Origin: Bugula neritina
Lineage: Eukaryota; Bryozoa; Gymnolaemata; Cheilostomatida; Bugulidae
DNA length: 64,000 nucleotides
Direction: 5' to 3'
NCBI GenBank assembly: GCA_964035545.1
Contig: CAXIUT010000230.1
Location: forward strand, 248,001 to 312,000
A model generated the notes under the pieces. That model worked only from the letters and a program-made list of their open reading frames with translations. It searched no databases and was not told where the DNA came from. The translations under genes were made by a program, and so were the position numbers. Below, piece after piece: positions 45,441 through 58,070 of this stretch (position 1 is the first letter of the stretch; each line of letters begins with the position of its first letter).

Positions 45441-46630
45441 AATGTGCCGAAATATATGGTAAACTACTGAAATATACTGTCACACATTGAAAATTACTGC
45501 AACATACTGAAATGAACTGCGACACATTGCAATATACTGTAACATACCGAAATATGCTGTAGCACATTGAAATACACTGCAACTCACTGAAATACAGTGC
45601 TACATACTGAAATATACTGCAACATACTGCAACATACTGAAATACACGGTAACAAACTGAAATACACTGCAACATACTACAACATTTTGAAACACACTGC
45701 AACACATTGAAATATACTGCAACATACCTAAATATACGGTAATATACAGAAATATACTGTAACACATTGAAAAATACTGCAACATACTGAAATACACTGC
45801 AACACACTGAAGAACACTGCAAAATACTGTAACACACTGAAATATACTGCAAAATACTGAAATACACTGCTACATACTGAAATATACTACAACACACTGC
45901 AACATACTGCAACATACTAAAATATACTGCAACATACTGAAATACACTGCAAAATACTGAAATACACTGTAACATACTGAAATATACTGCAACATACTGA
46001 AGTACACTCCTACATACTGAAATATACTGCAACTCACTGCAACATACTGCAACATACTAAAATACACTGTAACATATTGAAATACACTGCAACACATTGA
46101 AATATACTGCAAAATATTGAAATACACTGCTACACACTGAAATATACTGCAACACACGGCAACATACTGCAACATACTAAAATATACTGCAACATACTGA
46201 AATACACTGCAAAATACTGAAATACACTGTAACATAATGAAATATACTGCAACATACTGAAATATACTGCTACATACTGCAATATACTGCAACACACTGC
46301 AACATACTGCAACATACTAAAACACACTGTAACATAATGAAATACACTGCAACACATTGAAATATACTGCAAAATACTGAAATACACTGCTATATACTGA
46401 TATATACTGCAACACACTGCAACATACTGCAACATACTAAAATATACTGCAACATACTGAAATACACTGCAAAATACTGAAATACACTGTAACATACTGA
46501 AATATACTGCAACATACTGAAATACACTGCTACATACTGAAATATACGGCAACACACTGCAACATACTGAAACATACTAAAATACACTGTAACATATTGA
46601 AATACACTGCAACACAGTGGAATATACTGC
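45441..46630 (+). repeat. HOR interval, 1,190 bp (short form)
   Basis: Short form with the 1,150-bp deletion. Private variants AATACACGGT (45,641) and AATATACAGA (45,741) are shared with the next unit. Confidence 0.83.
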
Positions 46631-46730
46631 AATGTACCGAAATGTATGGTAAACTACTGAAATATACTGTCACACATTGAAAAATACTGCAACATACTGA
46701 AATATACTGCGACACATTGCAATATACTGT
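45541..46730 (+). repeat. 1,190-bp tandem duplication, copy 1
   Basis: Near-identical to 46,731-47,920. Shared: AATACACGGT, AATATACAGA, AACATAATGA (46,231/47,421), TACATACTGC (46,271/47,461). Difference: AACACAGTGG at 46,611 against AACACAGTGA at 47,801. Confidence 0.88.
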
Positions 46731-47820
46731 AACATACCGAAATATGCTGTAGCACATTGAAATACACTGCAACTCACTGAAATACAGTGCTACATACTGA
46801 AATATACTGCAACATACTGCAACATACTGAAATACACGGTAACAAACTGAAATACACTGCAACATACTACAACATTTTGAAACACACTGCAACACATTGA
46901 AATATACTGCAACATACCTAAATATACGGTAATATACAGAAATATACTGTAACACATTGAAAAATACTGCAACATACTGAAATACACTGCAACACACTGA
47001 AGAACACTGCAAAATACTGTAACACACTGAAATATACTGCAAAATACTGAAATACACTGCTACATACTGAAATATACTACAACACACTGCAACATACTGC
47101 AACATACTAAAATATACTGCAACATACTGAAATACACTGCAAAATACTGAAATACACTGTAACATACTGAAATATACTGCAACATACTGAAGTACACTCC
47201 TACATACTGAAATATACTGCAACTCACTGCAACATACTGCAACATACTAAAATACACTGTAACATATTGAAATACACTGCAACACATTGAAATATACTGC
47301 AAAATATTGAAATACACTGCTACACACTGAAATATACTGCAACACACGGCAACATACTGCAACATACTAAAATATACTGCAACATACTGAAATACACTGC
47401 AAAATACTGAAATACACTGTAACATAATGAAATATACTGCAACATACTGAAATATACTGCTACATACTGCAATATACTGCAACACACTGCAACATACTGC
47501 AACATACTAAAACACACTGTAACATAATGAAATACACTGCAACACATTGAAATATACTGCAAAATACTGAAATACACTGCTATATACTGATATATACTGC
47601 AACACACTGCAACATACTGCAACATACTAAAATATACTGCAACATACTGAAATACACTGCAAAATACTGAAATACACTGTAACATACTGAAATATACTGC
47701 AACATACTGAAATACACTGCTACATACTGAAATATACGGCAACACACTGCAACATACTGAAACATACTAAAATACACTGTAACATATTGAAATACACTGC
47801 AACACAGTGAAATATACTGC
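46631..47820 (+). repeat. HOR interval, 1,190 bp (tandem copy)
   Basis: Its first ~100 bp match 47,821 (AATGTACCGA, AATGTATGGT), and the rest matches the preceding unit, including AATACACGGT at 46,831 and AATATACAGA at 46,931. This places the duplication boundary inside the unit, between about 45,531 and 45,640 in the first copy. Confidence 0.83.
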
Positions 47821-47920
47821 AATGTACCGAAATGTATGGTAAACTACTGAAATATACTGTCACACATTGAAAAATACTGCAACATACTGAAATATACTGC
47901 GACACATTGCAATATACTGT
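46731..47920 (+). repeat. 1,190-bp tandem duplication, copy 2
   Basis: Adjacent partner of 45,541-46,730. The following unit has AATACACTGT and AATATACCAA at the corresponding places, marking the right limit. Confidence 0.88.
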
Positions 47921-49760
47921 AACATACCGAAATATGCTGTAGCACATTGAAATACACTGCAACTCACTGAAATACAGTGCTACATACTGAAATATACTGC
48001 AACATACTGCAACATACTGAAATACACTGTAACAAACTGAAATACACTGCAACATACTACAACATTTTGAAACACACTGCAACACACTGAAATATACTGC
48101 AACATACCTAAATATACGGTAATATACCAAAATATACTGTAACACATTGAAAAATACTGCAACATACTGAAATACACTGTAACATACTGAAATATACTGC
48201 AACATACTGAAATACACTGCAAAATACTGAAATACACTGTAACATACTGAAATACACTGCAAAATACTACAACATTTTGACATACACTGGAATACATTGA
48301 AATATACTGCAACATGCCTAAATATACGGTAATATACTGAAATATACTGTAACACATTGAAAAAAACTACAAAATACTGAAATACACTGCAACATACTAC
48401 AACATACTGAAATACGCTGTAATACATTGAAATCCACTGCAACACATTGAAATATAGTGTAACTCGCTGAAACATACTGTAACTCACTGAAATATAGTGT
48501 AATATACGGAAATGTACTGTAAAGTACTGGAATATAATGTAACACACTGAAATATACTGCAACATACTGAAATACACTGTAACATACTGAAATATACTGC
48601 GACACATTGCAATATACTGTAACATACTGAAATATGCTGTAGCACACTGAAATACACTGCAACTCACTGAAATATACTGCAACATACTGAAATACACTGT
48701 AACATATTGAAATATACTGCAACATACTGAAATACAGTGCTACATACTGAAATATACTGCAACATACTGCAACATACTGAAATACACTGTAACATACTGA
48801 AATACACTGCAACATACTACAACATATTGAAAGACACTGCAACACATTGAAATATGCTGCAACATACCTAAATATACGGTAATATACCAAAATAAACTGT
48901 TACACATTGAAAATTACTGCAACATACTGAAATACACTGCAACACACTGAAAAACACTGCAAAATACTGTAACACACTGAAATATACTGCAAAATACTGA
49001 AATACACTGCTACATACTTAAATATACTGCAACACACTGCAACATACTAAAATATACTGCAACATACTGAAATACACTGCAAAATACTGAAATACACTGC
49101 AACATACTGAAATATACTGCAACATACTGAAGTACACTCCTACATACTGAAATATACTGCAACTCACTGCAACATACTGCAACATACTAAAATACACTGT
49201 AACATTTTGAAACACACTGCAACACATTGAAATATACTGCAAAATATTGAAATACACTGCTACACACTGAAATATACTGCAACACACGGCAACATACTGC
49301 AACATACTAAAATATACTGCAACATACTGAAATACACTGCAAAACACTGAAATACGCTGTAACATACTGAAATATACTGCAACATACTGAAATATACTGC
49401 TACATACTGAAATATACTGCAACACACTGCAACATACTGCAACATACTAAAATACACTGTAACATAATGAAATACACTGCAACACATTGAAATATACTGC
49501 AAAATACTGAAATACACTGCTATATACTGAAATATACTGCAACACACTGCAACATACTGCAACATACTAAAATATACTGCAACATACTGAAATACACTGC
49601 AAAATACTGAAATACACTGTAACATACTGAAATATATTGCAACATACTGAAATACACTGCTACATACTGAAATATACGGCAACACACTGCAACATACTGA
49701 AACATACTAAAATACACTGTAACATATTGAAATACACTGCAACACAGTGAAATATACTGC
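47821..49760 (+). repeat. HOR interval, 1,940 bp (copy of 43,491-45,440)
   Basis: Same -110 and -280 events as 43,491-45,440. One further decamer is missing near 49,041 (AACACACTGC followed directly by AACATACTAA). C is at 48,501, D at 49,011. Confidence 0.82.
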
Positions 49761-50950
49761 AATGTGCCGAAATATATGGTAAACTACTGAAATATACTGT
49801 CACACATTGAAAATTACTGCAACATACTGAAATGAACTGCGACACATTGCAATATACTGTAACATACCGAAATATGCTGTAGCACATTGAAATACACTGC
49901 AACTCACTGAAATACAGTGCTACATACTGAAACATACTGCAACATACTGCAACATACTGAAATACACGGTAACAAACTGAAATACACTGCAACATACTAC
50001 AACATTTTGAAACACACTGCAACACATTGAAATATACTGCAACATACCTAAATATACGGTAATATACCAAAATATACTGTAACACATTGAAAAATACTGC
50101 CACATACTGAAATACACTGCAACACACTGAAGAACACTGCAAAATACTGTAACACACTGAAATATACTGCAAAATACTGAAATACACTGCTACATACTGA
50201 AATATACTACAACACACTGCAACATACTGCAACATACTAAAATATACTGCAACATACTGAAATACACTGCAAAATACTGAAATACACTGTAACATACTGA
50301 AATATACTGCAACATACTGAAGTACACTCCTACATACTGAAATATACTGCAACTCACTGCAACATACTGCAACATACTAAAATACACTGTAACATATTGA
50401 AATACACTGCAACACATTGAAATATACTGCAAAATATTGAAATACACTGCTACACACTGAAATATACTGCAACACACGGCAACATACTGCAACATACTAA
50501 AATATACTGCAACATACTGAAATACACTGCAAAATACTGAAATACACTGTAACATAATGAAATATACTGCAACATACTGAAATATACTGCTACATACTGA
50601 AATATACTGCAACACACTGCAACATACTGCAACATACTAAAACACACTGTAACATAATGAAATACACTGCAACACATTGAAATATACTGCAAAATACTGA
50701 AATACACTGCTATATACTGATATATACTGCAACACACTGCAACATACTGCAACATACTAAAATATACTGCAACATACTGAAATACACTGCAAAATACTGA
50801 AATACACTGTAACATACTGAAATATACTGCAACATACTGAAATACACTGCTACATACTGAAATATACGGCAACACACTGCAACATACTGAAACATACTAA
50901 AATACACTGTAACATATTGAAATACACTGCAACACAGTGAAATATACTGC
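49761..50950 (+). repeat. HOR interval, 1,190 bp (short form)
   Basis: Short form again; it shares AATACACGGT (49,961) with 45,641 and 46,831 but has the usual AATATACCAA instead of AATATACAGA at 50,061. Confidence 0.82.
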
Positions 50951-52430
50951 AATGTACCGAAATGTATGGTAAACTACTGAAATATACTGTCACACATTGA
51001 AAAATACTGCAACATACTGAAATATACTGCGACACATTGCAATATACTGTAACATACCGAAATATGCTGTAGCACATTGAAATACACTGCAACTCACTGA
51101 AATACAGTGCTACATACTGAAATATAGTGCAACATACTGCAACATACTGAAATACACTGTAACAAACTGAAATACACTGCAACATACTACAACATTTTGA
51201 AACACACTGCAACACATTGAGATATACTGCAACATACCTAAATATACGGTAATATAGCAAAATATACTGTAACACATTGAAAAATACTGCAACATACTGA
51301 AATACACTGCAACACACTGAAAAACACTGCAAAATACTGTAACACACTGAAATAAACTGCAAAACACTGAAATACACTGCTACATACTGAAATATACTGC
51401 AACACAGTGCAACATGCTGCAACATACTAAAATATACTGCAACATACTGAAATACACTGCAAAATACTGAAATACACTGTAACATACTGAAATACACTGC
51501 AAAATACTACAACATTTTGACATACACTGGAATACATTAAAATATACTGCAACATACCTAAATATACGGTAATATACTGAAATATACTGTAACACATTGA
51601 AAAATACTACAAAATACTGAAATACACTGCAACATACTACAACATACTGAAATACGCTGTAATACATTGAAATCCACTGCAACACATTGAAATATAGTGT
51701 AACTCGCTGAAACATACTGTAACTCACTGAAATATAGTGTAATATACGGAAATGTACTGTAAAATACTGGAATATAATGTAACACACTGAAATATACTGC
51801 AACATACTGAAATACACTGTAACATACTGAAATATACTGCAACATCCTGCAACATACTGAAATACACTGTAACATACTGAAATACACTGCAACATCCTAC
51901 ACGATACTGAAATACACTGTAACGTATTGAAGTACACTGCAACACATTGAAGTATTCTGCAACACACTTAAACATACGGCAACATACTGAAATATACTTC
52001 GGCACATTGCAATATACTGCAGCATACTAAAATATGCTGTAGCCTACTGAAATACACTGCATTATACTGAAATACACTGCTACATACTGAAATATACTGC
52101 AACATACTGAAATACACTGTAATATGCTGAATTACACTGCAACACATTGAAATATACTGCAACATAGCAAAATATATATTAAACTACTGAAAAATACTTT
52201 AACACATTGAAAAATACTGCAACATACATAATTATACTGTAACACACTGAAATATACTGCAACATACTGAAATACACTGTGAAATACTGAAATATACTGC
52301 AACATACTGAAATACACTGATACATACTGAAATATACTGCAACATACTGCAACATACTGAAAAACACTGTAACATACTGAAATACACTGCAACATACTAC
52401 AACATATTGAAAAACACTGCAACACATTGA
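50951..52430 (+). repeat. Last register-perfect segment, canonical start grading into diverged repeat
   Basis: A is at 50,951 (third haplotype), C at 51,741 (+790) and B at 51,991 (+250), so the first 1,040 bp are canonical. From about 52,111 decamers not seen to the left appear: AATATGCTGA, ATTACACTGC, AACATAGCAA, AATATATATT. This is the boundary between the homogenised array and the diverged zone. Confidence 0.8.
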
Positions 52431-55400
52431 ATATACTGCAACATACCTAAATATGCGGTAATATACTGAAATAAACTCTAACACATTGAAAATACTACAA
52501 CATACTGAAATACACTGCAACACACCGAAATATAATGCAAAATAAAACAACATACTGAAATACACTCTAACATATTGAAATACACTGTAACACATTGAAA
52601 TATACTGCAACATACCGAGATATATTGTAAACTACTGAAATATACTGTAACACATTGAAAAATACTGCAACATACTGAAATTTACTGCGACACATTGCAA
52701 TATACTGTAACATACTGAAATATGCTGTAGCACACTGAAATATACTGCAAAATACTGAAATACACTAAAACATATTGAAAAATACTGCAACATACTGAAA
52801 TACACTGTAACATACTGAAATACACTGCAAAATACTACAACATATTGAAATACACTGCAACATACCTAAATATACGGTAAGATACTGAAATATACTGTAA
52901 CACATTAAAAAAGTACAGCAACATACTGAAAGATACTGCAAGATACTGCAACATACCAAAATACACTGTAACATAATGAAACACACTGCAACACACTGCA
53001 TTATACTGACATACACTGGAACATAATGAAATACACTGCAACAAATTGAAGTATACTGCAACACACCGAAACATACGGCAACATACTGAAATATACTGCG
53101 ACAGATTGAAATGTACAGCAACATACTGAAATATACTGCGACACATTGCAAAATACTGCAACATACTGAAATACGCGGTAATATATTGAAATACACTGCA
53201 ACACATTGAAATATACTGTAACTCGCTGAAATATAGTGTAATATACGGAAATGTACTGTAACATACTGGAATATACTGTAACACACTGAAGTATACTGCA
53301 ACATACTGAAATGCAGTGCTACATACTGAAATATACTGGAACGTACTGCAACATATTCAAATACACTGTAACATACTGAAATATACTACTACACACTGCA
53401 ACATTTGGCAACATACTGAAATATACTGCGACACATTGCAGTATACTGAAACATACTGAAATATGCTGTAGCACACCGAAATACACTGCAACTCACTGAA
53501 ATATACTGCAACATACTGAAATACACTGTGACATACTGAAATATACTGCGACATACTGCACCATACTGAAATACACTGTAACATACTGAAATACACTGCA
53601 ACACATTGAAATATACTGCAAAATACTGAAATACAGTGCTACATACTGAAAGATACTGCAACATACCGAAATACACTGTAACATGTTGAAATATACTGCA
53701 ACATACCTAAATATACGGTAATATACCAAAATATACTGTAACACATTGAAAAATACTGCAACATACTGAAATACACTGCAACCTCTGAAAAACACTGCAA
53801 AATACTGTAACACACTCAAATATACTGCAAAACACCGAAATACACTGCTACATACTGAAATATACTGCAACATACTGAAATACACTGTAATATGCTGAAT
53901 TACACTGCAACACATTGAAATATACTGCAACATAGCAAAATATATATTAAACTACTGAAAAATACTTTACCACATTGAAAAATACTGCAACATACATAAT
54001 TATACTGTAACACACTGGAATATAATGTAACACACTGAAATATACTGCAACATACTGAAATACACTGTAACATACTGAAATAAACTGCAACATCCTGCAA
54101 CATACTGAAATACACTGTAACATACTGAAATACACTGCAACATCCTACAAGATACTGAAATACACTGTAACGTATTGAAGTACACTGCAACACATTGAAG
54201 TATTCTGCAACACACTTAAACATACGGCAACATACTGAAATATACTTCGGCACATTGCAATATACTGCAGCATACTGAAATATGCTGTAGCCTACTGAAA
54301 TACACTGCATTATACTGAAATACACTGCTACATACTGAAATATACTGCAACATACTGAAATATACTGCGACACATTGCAATATACTGCAACATACTGAAA
54401 TACACTGTAACATATCGAAATATACTGCAACATACTGAAATACAGTGCTACATACTGAAATATACTGCAACATACTGCAACATACTGAAATACACTGTAA
54501 CATACTGAAATACACTGCAACATACTACAACATATTGAAAGACACTGCAACACATTGAAATATGCTGCAACATACCTAAATATACGGTAATATACCAAAA
54601 TAAACTGTTACACATTGAAAAATACTGCAACATACTGAAATACACTGCAACACACTGAAAAACACTGCAACATAGCAAAATATATATTAAACTACTGAAA
54701 AATACATTAACACATTGAAAAATACTGCAACATACATAATTATACTGTAACACACTGAAATATACTGCAACATATTGCAACATACTGAAATACACTGTAA
54801 CATACTGAAATACACTGCAACATACTACAACATATTGAAAGACACTGCAACACATTGAAATATGCTGCAAAATACTGAAATACACTGCTACATACTTAAA
54901 TATACTGCAACACACTGCAACATACTGCAACATACTAAAATATACTGCAACATACTGAAATACACTGCAAAATACTGAAATACACTGTAACATACTGAAA
55001 TATACTGCAACATACTGAAGTACACTCCTACATACTGGAATATACTGCAACTCACTGCAACATACTGCAACATACTAAAATACACTGTAACATATTGAAA
55101 TACACTGCAACACATTGAAATATACTGCAAAATATTGAAATACACTGCTACACACTGAATTATACTGCAACACACGGCAACATAGTGCAACATACTAAAA
55201 TATACTGCAACATACTGAAATACACTGCAAAATACTGAAATACGCTGTAACATACTGAAATATACTGCAACATACTGAAATATACTGCTACATACTGAAA
55301 TATACTGCAACACACTGCAACATACTGCAACATACTAAAATACACTGTAACATAATGAAATACACTGCAACACATTGAAATATACTGCAAAATACTGAAA

Positions 55401-58010
55401 TACACTGCTATATACTGAAATATACTGCAACACACTGCAACATACTGCAACATACTAAAATATACTGCAACATACTGAAATACACTGCAAAATACTGAAA
55501 TACACTGTAACATACTGAAATATACAGCAACATACTGAAATACACTGCTACATACTGAAATAAACTGCAACATCCTGCAACATACTGAAACACACTGTAA
55601 CATACTGAAATACACTGCAACATACTACAACATATTGAAAGACACTGCAACACATTGAAATATGCTGCAACATACCTAAATATACGGTAATATACCAAAA
55701 TAAACTGTTACACATTGAAAAATACTGCAACATACTGAAATACACTGCAACACACTGAAAAACACTGCAAAATATTGTAACACACTGAAATATACTGCAA
55801 AATACTGAAATACACTGCTACATACTTAAATATACTGCAACACACTGCAACATACTGCAACATACTAAAATATACTGCAACATACTGAAATACACTGCAA
55901 AATACTGAAATACGCTGTAACATACTGAAATATACTGCAACATACTGAAGTACACTCCCCTACATACTGAAATATACTGCAACTCACTGCAACATACTGC
56001 AACATACTAAAATACAGTGTAACATATTGAAATACACTGCAACACATTGAAATATACTGCAAAATATTGAAATACACTGCTACACACTGAAATATACTGC
56101 AACACACGGCAACATACTGCAACATACTAAAATATACTGCAACATACTGAAATACACTGCAAAATACTGAAATACGCTGTAACATACTGAAATATACTGC
56201 AACATACTGAAATATACTGCTACATACTGAAATATACTGCAACACACTGCAACATACTGCAACATACTAAAATACACTGTAACATAATGAAATACACTGC
56301 AACACATTGAAATATACTGCAAAATACTGAAATACACTGTAACGTACTGAAATAAACTGCAACATCCAGCAACATACTGAAATACACTGTAACATACTGA
56401 AATACACTGCAACATCCTACAAGATACTGAAGTACAGTGTAACGTATTGAAGTACACTGCAACACATTGAAGTATTCTGCAACACACTTAAACATACGGC
56501 AACATACTGAAATATACTTCGGCACATTGCAAAATACTGCAGCATACTGAAATATGCTGTAGCCTACTGAAATACACTGCATTATACTGAAATACACTGC
56601 TACATACTGAAATATACTGCAACATACTGAAATATACTGCGAAACATTGCAATATACTGTAACATACTGAAATATGCTGTAGCACACTGAAATACACTGC
56701 AACTCACTGAAATATACTGCAACATACTGAAATACACTGTAACATATTGAAATATACTGCAACATACTGAAATACAGTGCTACATACTGAAATATACTGC
56801 ACCATACTGCAACATACTGAAATACACTGTAACATACTGAAATACACTGCAACATACTACAACATATTGAAAGACACTGCAACACATTGAAATATGCTGC
56901 AACATATCTAAATATACGGTAATATACCAAAATAAACTGTTACACATTGAAAAATACTGCAACATACTGAAATACACTGCAACACACTGAAAAACACTGC
57001 AAAATACTGTAACACACTGAAATATACTGCAAAATACTCAAATACACTGCTACATACTTAAATATACTGCAACACACTGCAACATACTGCAACATACTAA
57101 AATATACTGCAACATACTGAAATACACTGCAAAATACTGAAATACACTGTAACATACTGAAATATACTGCAACATACTGAAGTACACTCCTACATACTGA
57201 AATATACTGCAACTCACTGCAACATACTGCAACATACTAAAATACACTGTAACATATTGAAATACACTGCAACACATTGAAATATACTGCAAAATATTGA
57301 AATACACTGCTACACACTGAAATATACTGCAACACACGGCAACATACTGCAACATACTAAAATATACTGCAACATACTGAAATACACTGCAAAATACTGA
57401 AATACACTGTAACATACTGAAATATACTGCAACATACTGAAATATACTGCTACATACTGAAATATACTGCAACACACTGCAACATACTGCAACATACTAA
57501 AACACACTGTAACATAATGAAATACACTGCAACACATTGAAATATACTGCAAAATACTGAAATACACTGCTATATACTGATATATACTGCAACACACTGC
57601 AACATACTGCAACATACTAAAATATACTGCAACATACTGAAATACACTGCAAAATACTGAAATACACTGTAACATACTGAAATATACTGCAACATACTGA
57701 AATACACTGCTACATACTGAAATATACGGCAACACACTGCAACATACTGAAACATACTAAAATACACTGTAACATATTGAAATACACTGCAACACAGTGA
57801 AATATACTGCAATGTGCCGAAATGTATGGTAAACTACTGAAATATACTGTCACACATCGAAAAATACTGCAACATACTGAAATATACTGCGACACATTGC
57901 AATATACTGTAACATACCGAAATATGCTGTAGCGCATTGAAATACACTGCAACTCGCTGAAATATACTGCACCATACTGAAATACACTGTAACATACTGA
58001 AATACAGTGC
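52321..58010 (+). repeat. 5,690-bp duplication, copy 1
   Basis: Aligns with 58,011 onward at a constant 5,690 offset. Differences seen include AATGCTGCAA (58,471), the decamer near 54,771/60,461, the decamer near 60,781 and AACATCCAGC (56,361) against AACATCCTGC. Shared private variants: AAAATACTCA (57,031/62,721) and ACCATACTGC (56,801/62,491). Confidence 0.9.
52431..55960 (+). repeat. Diverged, register-broken zone, copy 1
   Basis: Single bases are missing from decamers at 52,431, about 52,490 and 53,780-53,788 (AACCTCTGA). One base is gained at 52,909-52,919. A 12-bp decamer variant ending in four C residues lies at 55,949-55,960. The running register is -1, -2, -1, -2, then 0 again. Marker A is replaced by AACATAGCAA plus AATATATATT (53,929 and 54,669) and by AACATACCGA plus GATATATTGT (52,609). 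B is at 54,239; a diverged C is at 53,240. Confidence 0.85.
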
Positions 58011-58070
58011 TACATACTGAAATATACTGCAACATACTGCAACATACTGAAATACACTGTAACAAACTGA
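57051..58070 (+). repeat. Canonical D-A segment embedded in the diverged zone
   Basis: B at 56,511, D at 57,051 (+540) and A at 57,811 (+760, second haplotype) have exact canonical spacing and register. The region after A matches the 3,121 and 12,391 haplotype, including AGCGCATTGA and AACTCGCTGA. It ends where the second 5,690-bp copy begins, so it is a piece of homogenised array between two blocks of diverged array. Confidence 0.75.

Larger units (their letters stand above)
43141..46800 (+). repeat. 4,330-bp-spaced duplication, left copy
   Basis: Aligns with 47,471-51,120 at offset 4,330, then 4,320 after a one-decamer deletion near 49,041. It shares the third A haplotype, the -110 and -280 deletions and AATACACTGC in place of AATACACTGT (44,771/49,091). 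Confidence 0.85.
47471..51120 (+). repeat. 4,330-bp-spaced duplication, right copy
   Basis: Partner of 43,141-46,800. Similarity fades near 51,151, where AATACACTGT replaces AATACACGGT. Confidence 0.85.
1..52430 (+). repeat. Register-perfect part of the array
   Basis: Every decamer in this segment starts at a coordinate congruent to 1 modulo 10. The copies nevertheless differ from each other by many insertions and deletions (10, 30, 40, 100, 120, 140, 160, 260, 320, 790, 1,150 bp), all multiples of 10. Length change therefore occurred by exchange between aligned monomers, or other lengths were removed. The register first breaks at 52,431, where one A is missing from a decamer. Confidence 0.95.
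141..57840 (+). repeat. Marker A decamer group (29 copies)
   Basis: AATGTGCCGA, then AATATATGGT, AAACTACTGA and, after one decamer, CACACATTGA form the most atypical group in the unit. Copies start at 141, 1851, 3121, 5381, 7561, 9421, 11131, 12391, 14651, 16711, 18601, 20821, 23001, 24341, 25531, 28151, 29831, 31021, 32471, 34961, 37451, 39131, 41471, 43491, 45441, 46631, 47821, 49761, 50951 and 57811 (the first 29 lie left of 51 kb if counted with 57,811 as the isolated last one; see the interval features). There are three haplotypes: GTGCCG with ATATATGG (most), GTGCCG with ATGTATGG (3121, 12391, 25531, 31021, 57811), GTACCG with ATGTATGG (43491, 46631, 47821, 50951). Any binding function is unknown. 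Confidence 0.85.

Noticed and set aside
52171-52180. TATA-like promoter in AATATATATT (also 53,939, 54,679, 59,629, 60,369)
   Set aside because: It is an AT-rich variant of a marker A decamer within the repeat, with no downstream gene.
52431-53790. Insertion of a mobile element or foreign DNA where the register first breaks
   Set aside because: The segment still reads as the same decamers with substitutions and 1-bp indels; no terminal repeats, target duplication or non-repeat sequence.
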